DNA of 9,328 bases. It comes from Candidatus Bathyarchaeota archaeon (GTDB taxonomy: Archaea > Thermoproteota > Bathyarchaeia > Bathyarchaeales > DTEX01). Below are positions 1 to 6,836 of this stretch, one piece after another. The position numbers and the translations under genes are program-made. Position 1 is the stretch's first letter. The number at the start of each line of letters is the position of its first letter. A model generated the notes under the pieces. The model ran no database searches and had not been told where the DNA came from. It saw nothing but the letters and a program-made list of their open reading frames with translations. Where the stretch lies: the NCBI GenBank assembly GCA_026414245.1, contig JAOAJJ010000040.1, positions 1 to 9,328 on the forward strand, given 5' to 3'.

Positions 1-419
1 AGAGACAGGTTTTAGACCGCATAATACCCTCTTCGGTTGTCTTTCCAGTAGATTATGGCTTTGTTCCACAAACGTGGTTTGACGATGAAGACCCGCTTGA
101 CATAATGGTTCTATCCTACGAGCCGCTTGAAGTGGGCTGCATAGTTAAGGTTAGGCCTATAGGCGTGTTAATCCTAGAGGATGAGGAGGGAGAAGACCCG
201 AAGATTCTCTCGGTGCCAATCCGAGATCCGAGGTTTGAGGGATTAAGAGAATTATCTGATGTTCACCCACATAAGCTTGTGGAGATAAGAGAGTTCTTTG
301 AGGTTTATAAGAGGCTTGAGCCAAGAAAATGGGTTAAATTTAAATCATGGGGAAACGTTGAGGAAGCGAAAAGACTAATAAACTATGCGATAAGCCTCTA
401 TGAGAGAACATTTCGATAG
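1..419 (+). CDS. ppa: Inorganic pyrophosphatase, family I, 5'-truncated by window edge
   Basis: This soluble cytoplasmic enzyme hydrolyses pyrophosphate to two phosphates and so pulls biosynthetic reactions forward. The reading frame is open from base 3, well upstream of the internal ATG at 105, so that ATG is not the start; about 138 residues are present and some 35-40 N-terminal ones are missing (family length about 175). Visible family marks, in order, are DYGFVPQTW, then the metal-binding DDEDPLDIMV (matching the E. coli DxDPxD aspartates), then DEEGEDPKILSVP (matching the E. coli Asp97/Asp102/Lys104 region), and finally YKRLEPRKWVKF (the Tyr141-Lys142 phosphate-binding region). The protein ends in the usual amphipathic helix and the stop is TAG at 417-419. 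No active-site residue in the visible part is obviously lost. Its own promoter lies outside the window. Confidence 0.95.
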   Translation, partial: RQVLDRIIPSSVVFPVDYGFVPQTWFDDEDPLDIMVLSYEPLEVGCIVKVRPIGVLILEDEEGEDPKILSVPIRDPRFEGLRELSDVHPHKLVEIREFFEVYKRLEPRKWVKFKSWGNVEEAKRLINYAISLYERTFR

Positions 420-431
420 AATCTGCAATTT

Positions 432-637
432 TTGGAAGACTGGAGAAAAATAGGCTCGAAGCGTTTAGGGACACCTGTCCTCCTAAATGCATGGGGTCTC
501 ATTCTAGCTCAGAGAACGGTGATGGAGGATGAGAATTCAGCGTTTGGTTGACCGCTCATAGATGCATCACCCGCCTGTTTAGATTATTTGGAAGTGTTGA
601 TCTGCGACCGGAAGCGATTAAAACTTTAAAAGTTTAG
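432..637 (+). pseudogene. Possible decayed HhH-GPD DNA glycosylase (endonuclease III-like)
   Basis: No intact gene exists here, but two adjoining frames read like consecutive pieces of an HhH-GPD base-excision glycosylase. The first (432-551) contains WRKIGSKRL and then WGLILAQRTVMEDEN, resembling the endonuclease III helix segment usually written as ILSQRTxDENT, and ends at TGA 549-551. The second, shifted by one frame (548-637), contains ITRLFRLFGSVDL followed by RPEAIKTLKV, resembling the next helices (RLFxxFGS...), and ends at TAG 635-637. The helix-hairpin-helix, catalytic Lys/Asp and iron-sulfur cysteines that should follow are absent, so it would be only an N-terminal remnant. The spacing between the two motifs is longer than I expect for the family. 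The match is from memory of the family pattern; chance similarity is possible. The last bases overlap the promoter of the next gene. Confidence 0.35.
621..635 (+). promoter_or_regulatory. Archaeal TATA-like promoter for the surface protein gene
   Basis: The AT-rich stretch AAACTTTAAAAGTTT is nearly self-complementary and sits about 30 bases before the GTG start at 660. TATA-to-start-site spacing in archaea (about 25 bases) would put transcription initiation near 650-655, so the leader would be very short. Assigned by position and composition only. Confidence 0.5.
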
Positions 638-647
638 ATTGATTTAT

Positions 648-656
648 GGGTGATGC
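648..656 (+). promoter_or_regulatory. Shine-Dalgarno site of the surface protein gene, right arm of an inverted repeat
   Basis: GGGTGATGC contains GGTGAT, complementary to the archaeal 16S rRNA 3' end. It lies 5 bases before GTG 660 and 11 before ATG 666, so it slightly favours GTG. The same nine bases are the exact reverse complement of GCATCACCC at 564-572. Confidence 0.45.
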
Positions 657-659
657 GGG

Positions 660-1427
660 GTGAAGATGTTGAGAAGGTTTTGGATCATGTTAGCTTTGGG
701 CATACTGCTACTTACCCTATGCGTCTTTGAATCAAGGGCGGATGGAACAGTTATTATTTTGCCAAACCACACCGGATGGCGTGACGCTCTAGGCTATTAT
801 CGTGTTTCAGGCGAGGTGGAAAATATTGGGGATAGCGCTGTGAAGGATATCTGGATAACAGTAACCTTCTATGATTCAAGCGGCAACATAGTGGGAACAG
901 CCTACGATCACGCATATCTACGCATCCTTCTCCCGGGGAGAAAGTCTCCTTTTGAGGTGCTGTTAACAACGGCTGCAGCGAACAAAGTTCACAATTACAG
1001 CCTGAAAGTCGTTGCAACAAACGCTGACCCCATCCCAGAGAGGTTAGAAATCCTATCAAGCAACTCATATATTGACATCGAGGGCTCTCTAGTCGTTGCA
1101 GGTGAAATAAGGAATACAGCCTTAGATACAGCGCACACAGTAAAGGTGGTAGCCGCATTTTATAACGCAACTGGATACGTGGTGGCAACATCATATTCAT
1201 ATTTAAGCTCTCAGGATCTGGGTCCAAATGAGACCGCATCCTTTAATATAGTGTTAGGATTTAATACCGGCAGGGTGCCGCTGGCGTCAACTTATTCCTT
1301 AAGTGCTGAGTCACTGGAGTACGCTATGATCCCGGAGTTCCCCTCAGCCGCGATTTTATCGGCATTTTTAATCGCCTCTCTCTTCACAGTGGCGATCGTA
1401 AAACTCAGCCGTAGGGTACAGTCATAG
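660..1427 (+). CDS. Secreted membrane-anchored protein, two beta-sandwich repeats, IPEFPS tail
   Basis: This is a predicted cell-surface protein of 255 residues with no recognised enzyme activity. Residues 1-28 form a signal peptide (basic MKMLRRFW, then a leucine-rich core, cleavage near SRADG). Two related segments follow, roughly 47-105 and 145-203; each opens with GEVEN or GEIRN, continues into a strand ending TFYD or AFYN, and closes with a P-G or P-N turn and a hydrophobic strand. This is the pattern of FxLYD/CARDB-like Ig-fold domains in archaeal envelope proteins. There are four N-glycosylation sequons (Asn36, 112, 169, 190). The C-terminus is IPEFPS (224-229), one hydrophobic segment (230-247) and a basic end (KLSRRVQS), resembling archaeal PEF-CTERM sorting or anchoring tails. 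GTG 660 is chosen from the GGTGAT spacing; ATG 666 is possible and removes only two residues. It appears monocistronic. A binding or structural role is inferred. Confidence 0.85.
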   Translation: MKMLRRFWIMLALGILLLTLCVFESRADGTVIILPNHTGWRDALGYYRVSGEVENIGDSAVKDIWITVTFYDSSGNIVGTAYDHAYLRILLPGRKSPFEVLLTTAAANKVHNYSLKVVATNADPIPERLEILSSNSYIDIEGSLVVAGEIRNTALDTAHTVKVVAAFYNATGYVVATSYSYLSSQDLGPNETASFNIVLGFNTGRVPLASTYSLSAESLEYAMIPEFPSAAILSAFLIASLFTVAIVKLSRRVQS

Positions 1428-1656
1428 CGAATTTTTAGCTGAAAACAAAATAGAAAATATCGCTGTAATTAATAGGTAGCATAAAAGTTTCAAAGTGGAC
1501 AAATATTTAAGAATTTAAGGGAGTAAACGTCTCGGCTCCTAAAGCTTCTAGGAATATAGAAAAGCTAGATCTATAAGAAAAAGAGGGTGAAGTTTGAAGG
1601 AGGGGATCTCTAGCAGTCTTCTCGCCGCTTCTAGTCTCGTCCTTTAGATCAAGGCT

Positions 1657-3651
1657 TTATGTGAAGTTCAAGGCAACCATTTGATGCCCTTCCACTTTTG
1701 GAATCGTGAATTCAACGCGGTTATCCTTTACTTTAAAATCTAATGGGGCTTCCTCTGGAACAAGCATCACTTTTTCAACTTTTTTAGGAACCCTCACTGA
1801 AACCCTAACATTAAATATGGGGATGAGGTCTTCAATTATGTCAAAATCTTGTCCTCTACGTTCAGGTATATAATGCAGTAAATGCAGCACCCATCTGTTC
1901 TCAGCCGTCTGCTCATTTAAAGTTATTAGAGCGGTTGAGGGGGCTTCAGCGCGTATCAAAGGTTCTGGAAGTAGCATATCTAGGGCGTTTAGAAACAGTT
2001 TTTTACACCATAATGGCGCATTTTTATGATACTGTGAGAAAATGGGGTGAATGAAATAGATCGCCCTCCCACTTCGGATTATGCCCGGATAGCCTACTTT
2101 TCCAGATGATGGTGTGTGACGATGCGAGCAGAAATGCCTATATGTCCTATTAAAGTAGGGTATAACAACATCAGCCAGGACTTGACTGCCCGCCTCAGGT
2201 TCTACTTCTAACCCCCTCATATACATCACATGCTCAGTTTCCGGGAGACCCCTTCCAATCTCACCCCTAGGAACTATAAAGTCCGGGCTGTAGGGAGCTG
2301 GACCCTTCAATTTGACCCCTAACTCCTTTAAAGCAAACCCGGTTTTATCGCTGTTTAAACCCGACTCATAGGAGGCGATGATCGAGCCGCCATCAGCTAT
2401 AAACTTTTCTAGTTTATGGGCGAGATCTGGGGAGACTGGAATGTTGTCTGGCAGAATTAAGACTTTAAATCTTGAGAAGTCTGAAGCGGAATCAATTATT
2501 TCAAATTGATGGAAACCTTCCTGGAGCATACGCGTGACGCCTATTATAGCTGGAGGTAATTGAGTGAAGCTAGCGCCCTCCATGAATTCTTCAGGCGTTA
2601 AGACCCCTATCTCACTCACCGGTCTCGCGCCTTTACACCAAGGTTCCTTCTCCTCGACTTGTGAATAAACTTCTCTAATAAGATTGTAGGTGACCGGGCA
2701 AATTCTCCCAGATGGATGCAGTTGATCCCCTATGGAACATTTTGCAGCTAAAGCTAGCATTCTAAAGCATTCAAATTCTAAAGCCCGCTTATTCTTAAAT
2801 GAGTGAAAGTCTCCCCAAGAAGTATGGAACTTGCCTGTCATTCCAAGACAGTCAACGCCGAGGTTGCGAGCATACCTCACAGCTATCGGAAAATGCATAT
2901 ATCCCCACCCTCCACTAGGAAGCGACTCGATCTCGAAATGGGTATAAGCGCTTACAGTGCTCCTCTGCATCGGGCCGACGTGTCCGGAATTATAGAAGAT
3001 TGTGCAATCTTCATTAAATTGACGTATGAAGTCCGTCATTTCCATTTTAAAGTTATTTATGGTTTTCACGGCGTATTTCCATCTTACCTGCGGATCCGAG
3101 GGCTCTAAGCCTTCCGCCTCCATCCCAGCCCTACAGTATTTACATGAGCAGTCCAGGGGTCGAACAATATCGAGAAATAAACCGTCCACGGGAAAAGTCT
3201 GCAGTATTTCCTTAACATGAGCTTTAAGAAAATCTCTATACGGTGAATTTACACATAGATTCCGGTAAAAGCCAGGTTCATACAGTTTTGTGCCAGTTGG
3301 GTATCCATGCTCATCTAGCACTAGCCATTCCGGATGCTCATTCGCTGTGTAATGATCCCACTGAACTGTAGTATATATGGGCACCCTAATATTTTTCTTG
3401 TGGCAAGCTTCAATCTGCTCTTTCAAAAGGTTCCTGGTGAGGTGTGGATGACGCCTCTCGGGGAAAAGCTTCGTGTCAAAATATATCCAGCCGTGATGGC
3501 ATCGGGCGAAGCATGTTACTGAATTGACATGGGCTTTTTTAAGAGTTGAAGCAAACTCTTCAGGGTCTAAATCCGCCCCCACATTGACAATATGCTCACT
3601 CGTGTGGAAGTCAAGATGGACTTGACGAAAACTCAGCTCGATCCTACTCAA
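1657..3651 (-). CDS. GHL6-type putative glycoside hydrolase with GH42M-like trimerisation domain
   Basis: This 664-residue protein resembles hypothetical glycosyl hydrolase 6 (GHL6) proteins. From memory, that group is related to GH151-type alpha-L-fucosidases, but the substrate cannot be read from the sequence. Residues about 10-335 look like a TIM barrel: CFARCHHGWIYF (47-58), PIYTTVQWDHY (91-101), the strand DGLFLDIVRP (156-165), the cysteine motif CxCxxC (168, 170, 173) and HFEIESLPSGGWGY (238-251). Asp161, Glu240 and Glu242 are candidate catalytic carboxylates (inference). Residues about 345-560 look like the Rossmann-like beta-galactosidase trimerisation domain, including VLILPDNIPVS and the FIADGGSIIASYESG loop. 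About 565-664 is a beta domain. No signal peptide, so cytoplasmic. The start is TTG at 3651, supported by a purine-rich GGAGG four bases upstream. It is divergent from the beta-mannosidase, suggesting a shared sugar pathway. Confidence 0.8.
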   Translation of the reverse strand: MSRIELSFRQVHLDFHTSEHIVNVGADLDPEEFASTLKKAHVNSVTCFARCHHGWIYFDTKLFPERRHPHLTRNLLKEQIEACHKKNIRVPIYTTVQWDHYTANEHPEWLVLDEHGYPTGTKLYEPGFYRNLCVNSPYRDFLKAHVKEILQTFPVDGLFLDIVRPLDCSCKYCRAGMEAEGLEPSDPQVRWKYAVKTINNFKMEMTDFIRQFNEDCTIFYNSGHVGPMQRSTVSAYTHFEIESLPSGGWGYMHFPIAVRYARNLGVDCLGMTGKFHTSWGDFHSFKNKRALEFECFRMLALAAKCSIGDQLHPSGRICPVTYNLIREVYSQVEEKEPWCKGARPVSEIGVLTPEEFMEGASFTQLPPAIIGVTRMLQEGFHQFEIIDSASDFSRFKVLILPDNIPVSPDLAHKLEKFIADGGSIIASYESGLNSDKTGFALKELGVKLKGPAPYSPDFIVPRGEIGRGLPETEHVMYMRGLEVEPEAGSQVLADVVIPYFNRTYRHFCSHRHTPSSGKVGYPGIIRSGRAIYFIHPIFSQYHKNAPLWCKKLFLNALDMLLPEPLIRAEAPSTALITLNEQTAENRWVLHLLHYIPERRGQDFDIIEDLIPIFNVRVSVRVPKKVEKVMLVPEEAPLDFKVKDNRVEFTIPKVEGHQMVALNFT

Positions 3652-3668
3652 TTAACCTCCCTCCTCCC
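3652..3668 (-). promoter_or_regulatory. Strong Shine-Dalgarno that fixes a TTG start
   Basis: On the minus strand the bases before TTG 3651 read GGGAGGAGGGAGGTTAA. The GGAGG nearest the start (3660-3656) is four bases away and a second one overlaps further up. There is no nearby ATG or GTG in frame at the protein's natural beginning, so this site supports the rare TTG start. Confidence 0.6.
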
Positions 3669-3807
3669 TATATTCTAGGGGAGCGTATAACTATTATTTT
3701 TTTCTACCAGCACTGCAAAAGAAGCGTGATGGATGATGAAGTGCTTAAGTATCGATTTAAATAGCGTATCCGACGAAGGATTTGAGAAGCAAACAGGCAA
3801 ACATTCA

Positions 3808-3829
3808 TCATGGTGCCTAAATACCATGA
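3808..3829. repeat. Inverted repeat, 7-base arms
   Basis: TCATGGT (3808-3814) and ACCATGA (3823-3829) are exact reverse complements around the 8-base spacer GCCTAAAT. It sits mid-way in the divergent region, about 160 bases upstream of the minus-strand glycosidase start and 350 upstream of the beta-mannosidase. It could be a regulator site or a chance palindrome; there is no T-run after it to suggest a terminator. Confidence 0.35.
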
Positions 3830-4128
3830 CCGCAGAAATATGGCAAAATCTACACTATCGGAAGCCAGAGAAAACGCATCTCGATCACCTCAAAATAATT
3901 TAATATGCGCTTCACTAGACGATTAAATACGGGCTGTTAATCGGCGCACTCATAAGTATGCCGGTATCCGCAGCCCACACTGCTAGAAGAGCGCTTAGAA
4001 GACTCATCACCGTATTAGTGAATCGTTCCCTTCTAACAGCGCCCTAATTCCCTAGCTAGCAGCATAAAAAGGCTGCGGGATATGGTTGAGAAGCTGCGGC
4101 TCACTGCTTGCCCCTCAATAATAATAAG

Positions 4129-4142
4129 TTCATAAAAGTTTT
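4129..4142 (+). promoter_or_regulatory. TATA-like promoter of the beta-mannosidase gene
   Basis: TTCATAAAAGTTTT lies 35-48 bases before the ATG at 4177. Initiation about 25 bases downstream would fall near 4158-4162, giving a short leader that includes the GTGAT ribosome site at 4167-4171, five bases before the ATG. Confidence 0.45.
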
Positions 4143-4176
4143 ATTTTTTAGACGCTATCTATTATCGTGATGAGCC

Positions 4177-6738
4177 ATGGGCGAAAAATCCTCTAAGGCA
4201 AAGATTAGCCGATTAGAGCTCCCGTTGGATGGCGTATGGTCGCTTAAGTATTGTGATCCCGGAGAGGGCGAAAAATCCGGCTGGCCGACTAGGGGGGTGG
4301 GCGGTGAAGGGGCTTATCCAGCCCAGGTTCCCGGCGATGTTCACATGGATCTCGTGAAGGCAAAGGTTATAGAGGAACCTCTTTTCGGCGAGAACGCTAA
4401 ATCCTGCGAGTGGATGGAGAATAAGGACTGGTGGTACTCGAGAACCTTTATGGTTGACCAGGATTTCATACAGGATCATGTTGAGCTCTGTTTTGAGGGG
4501 CTAGATACCATCGCCGATGTTTGGCTTAATGGCCAGTATCTTGGGCGCTCAACAAATGCTCTCATACCTTGGGTTGCTGACGTGACTAACGTGATTAAAC
4601 CCGGCGAGAATTTGCTGGTTGTGCGGTTAGATTGCGGTATCCGTTGGGCTATGAAGCAAGACTTATCCAAATATTATGGGGATGAAAAAGTAAATCCGAG
4701 GGAAGCCTCCAGAATTTTCCTTAGGAGAGCGCAGTTTTCAGTTGGATGGGATTGGGCGCCTAGGCTTATGACCATGGGGATCTGGCGGCCGGTTAAGCTG
4801 CGCTCCTATAAAATCTTAGCGTTACGCAGCATTCTTCTAACATCGCATATTATTGACGGTGGCGCTAAAGCCAAAATTAAGGTGCTGATTGAAGCGGAGT
4901 GCTTCACCAATAAAGAGCAGGAAGTATTTTTCGACATGAAGCTGATTGGCGACGGTGGAACCATTGTTAAGCGGCTGGAGTCAACTTTAGCGCCCGGCTA
5001 CAACATTATCTCAACCAACATCTTCGTGGAGAAGCCCTGTCTCTGGTGGCCAAATGGTTATGGTGAACCATATCTCTATGACTTCACATGCAATGTTCTC
5101 TCATCGGATGGTGAGATACTTGACTCTACAAACTTTAAATATGGTATTCGAGAGGTGGATTTACTTGAAGAACCTCTCCCAGGGGATGAGGGTCAGTCCT
5201 TCACGGTGATGATTAATGGTAGAAAAGTTTTCTGTAAGGGTGCCGATTGGGTTCCAGCTGACTCCATAATGTCCAGAGTTGATTCCGGAAAGTATGAGAG
5301 GCTGATATGTGAGGCGAGGGAGGCAGACTTCAATATGCTTAGAGTTTGGGGAGGCGGCATATATGAGGATGACGCCTTTTACGATGCCTGCGATCGCCAT
5401 GGAATAATGGTGTGGCAAGACTTCATGTTCGCCTGCTCTCAAATACCGGATGATAGAGAAGAGTTTGTGAAAGAGGTTGCTAGGGAGATAGAGCTAGTTG
5501 TCAAGAGGCTGCGTAACCATCCATGTATCGTATTATGGTGTGGAAACAATGAAAACCAGTGGATCTTTCGAAACTTAAGGAGGGATGGGAAATTTTATGG
5601 ATGGCGGGTTTACCACGAACTGATGCCTAAGATCTGCACGGCGCTCGATCCAAGCAGACCATACTGGCCCTCAAGCCCCTACGGAGGCTTAGATGCGAAT
5701 AGTGAGAAGCTCGGCGACCGCCATTCCTGGGACATCTACCTTTTCCGCAGAGATGAGAGCCGCACCTACTATAAAGACTTCAGAAGGGATCGGGGTAAAT
5801 TTATAACAGAGTTTGGCTGGCTAGCTCCACCCGTGATGGATACTTTGAAGCGCTGCCTTCCATCAAATGAACTATGGTATGGATCACCTTCATGGAACTT
5901 CCATAACAACACATTTGAGCGTGGTGCAATAAAATGCGCTTTAAAAGTTCATTTCGGCAAGGATATTGAAGAGTTATCTCTTCAAGAATTGCTTATGTTA
6001 AGCCAGATTTTTCAGGCGGAAGCTTACCGCTACGTGATCAGCCACTTTAGACGCAGAAAATATTATACTAGCGGCGTGCTCTTCTGGTGCTTTAATGATT
6101 GCTGGGGAGCGACGGCCAGCTGGTCAATCATAGACTACTACCTTAACCGGAAACCAAGCTTTTATGCTGTTAAAAGGGCTTTCGCTCCAATAATGGTTTC
6201 CTTTCAGGAGGAGGCTGATGGGTTATCTATATGGCTGATTAACGACACATTAAACCCTATCCGCGGGGAACTTGAATATGGTTGGGGAAGCTTCGATGCG
6301 GATAATGTTTCAGTGTTAGGTCGAGAGGAAATAACCGTAGCCGCCGACGCCTCGCAGAGGTTAATCCACCTTCTGCTGCCTAAACTTTCTGAGGAAGAGC
6401 GGCGAAGCCGCTACTATTGGGCTAGTTTCACTAAAGACGGCAAGATGCTGAGCAGAGATATTTCTCTCATGGCTCCGTGGAAGGATTTAAAGCTTAAGCC
6501 TGTAAACATCGAATGGACGGTTGACAGCCTCGGAAACGAAGTATTCGCTCTTAAAATTAGATCAGATAAATTCGCCTGGATAGTTGGGGTTGAGTCCGAC
6601 GACCCCAATATTACGTTTAGCGACAACTACTTCAGCTTACTCCCAAAAGAAAACTATGAGGTAAAGGTTAGGGGACCTCGAAGATCAATAGAAAGCCTTA
6701 AGATAACAGCGATCAACAACCTCCTTTGCAAGCCATAA
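4177..6738 (+). CDS. Beta-mannosidase, glycoside hydrolase family 2
   Basis: This retaining exo-glycosidase releases beta-D-mannose from non-reducing ends of manno-oligosaccharides. The 853 residues match the usual beta-mannosidase length. Residues about 15-210 are the GH2 sugar-binding jelly roll (VPGDVHMDL 51-59; WWYSRTF 85-91; GLDTIADVWLNGQYLG 108-123). About 215-325 is the Ig-like domain. About 330-680 is the TIM barrel, with KGADWVPADS (354-363), MLRVWGGGIYE (387-397), the acid/base Glu459 in VLWCGNNENQW and the nucleophile Glu545 in FITEFGW, then WGATASWSIIDY (643-654). About 680-853 is a beta-rich C-terminal part. GNNEN favours beta-mannosidase over exo-glucosaminidase, where I expect an Asp-containing variant. 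No signal peptide is present, so it acts in the cytoplasm. The ATG 4177 start has a GTGAT site at 4167-4171. The frame is intact and no key residue is missing. It is divergent from the GHL6-type enzyme and convergent with the broken URO-D-family gene. Confidence 0.95.
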   Translation: MGEKSSKAKISRLELPLDGVWSLKYCDPGEGEKSGWPTRGVGGEGAYPAQVPGDVHMDLVKAKVIEEPLFGENAKSCEWMENKDWWYSRTFMVDQDFIQDHVELCFEGLDTIADVWLNGQYLGRSTNALIPWVADVTNVIKPGENLLVVRLDCGIRWAMKQDLSKYYGDEKVNPREASRIFLRRAQFSVGWDWAPRLMTMGIWRPVKLRSYKILALRSILLTSHIIDGGAKAKIKVLIEAECFTNKEQEVFFDMKLIGDGGTIVKRLESTLAPGYNIISTNIFVEKPCLWWPNGYGEPYLYDFTCNVLSSDGEILDSTNFKYGIREVDLLEEPLPGDEGQSFTVMINGRKVFCKGADWVPADSIMSRVDSGKYERLICEAREADFNMLRVWGGGIYEDDAFYDACDRHGIMVWQDFMFACSQIPDDREEFVKEVAREIELVVKRLRNHPCIVLWCGNNENQWIFRNLRRDGKFYGWRVYHELMPKICTALDPSRPYWPSSPYGGLDANSEKLGDRHSWDIYLFRRDESRTYYKDFRRDRGKFITEFGWLAPPVMDTLKRCLPSNELWYGSPSWNFHNNTFERGAIKCALKVHFGKDIEELSLQELLMLSQIFQAEAYRYVISHFRRRKYYTSGVLFWCFNDCWGATASWSIIDYYLNRKPSFYAVKRAFAPIMVSFQEEADGLSIWLINDTLNPIRGELEYGWGSFDADNVSVLGREEITVAADASQRLIHLLLPKLSEEERRSRYYWASFTKDGKMLSRDISLMAPWKDLKLKPVNIEWTVDSLGNEVFALKIRSDKFAWIVGVESDDPNITFSDNYFSLLPKENYEVKVRGPRRSIESLKITAINNLLCKP

Positions 6739-6824
6739 TGGCTACTTATTGAATCTTTGAAGGATTTAGGGCTAAGATGAGATTAAACCGCAAGTTTAGT
6801 TAAATCCTAATATACGTCCTCAAT

Positions 6825-6836
6825 TTAATCTTTTTT
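6825..6836 (+). terminator. Possible T-rich terminator after the beta-mannosidase gene
   Basis: A run of six T at 6831-6836, about 93 bases after the beta-mannosidase stop, could serve as an archaeal oligo-T terminator. It overlaps the last codons (Lys-Lys-Asp-stop) of the convergent URO-D-family gene, so the T-run may simply reflect that coding sequence. Confidence 0.25.

Larger units (their letters stand above)
3652..4176. other. Divergent intergenic region between the two glycosidase genes
   Basis: These 525 bases hold no convincing gene. They contain the ribosome site and probable promoter of the minus-strand glycosidase (AT-rich GAAAAAAATAATAG, 3708-3695, weak), an ATTTAAAT palindrome at 3755-3762, and a seven-base-stem hairpin TCATGGT/ACCATGA (3808-3814 with 3823-3829, loop of 8). 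A short hairpin, GCAGC/GCTGC, lies around 4060-4077. The + strand promoter of the beta-mannosidase is at the right end. Short open stretches at 3810-3926 and 3958-4047 lack ribosome sites and family resemblance. The length leaves room for operators, but no repeated operator-like motif is evident. Confidence 0.5.

Noticed and set aside
754..1239. 161-codon frame on the minus strand across the surface protein gene
   Set aside because: It is antisense to a gene with a clear signal peptide, repeats and anchor; its product has no coherent domain pattern.
1585..1640. GGTGA-like site followed by TTG (1594) and a 17-codon hydrophobic stretch, downstream of AT-rich boxes near 1503-1518
   Set aside because: The frame stops after 17 codons (TAG 1645-1647), the site-to-start gap is only 3 bases, and no family resemblance is visible. 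It could be the stub of a lost gene, but it cannot be supported.
1428..1656. Gap between the surface protein gene and the convergent glycosidase gene
   Set aside because: AT-rich, with a short T-run at 1432-1436. No hairpin followed by a T-run and no gene-like frame, so no terminator or gene is called.
3733..3739. ATGATGA resembling the C box of an archaeal C/D guide RNA
   Set aside because: No CTGA D box at a suitable distance downstream and no terminal stem.
3810..3926. 38-codon open frame starting ATG GTG CCT in the divergent region
   Set aside because: No ribosome site, a polar low-information product and no recognised family; probably chance.
3958..4047. 29-codon open frame starting ATG CCG GTA in the divergent region
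   Set aside because: No ribosome site, and the arginine- and leucine-rich product is too short to judge; probably chance or very old debris.
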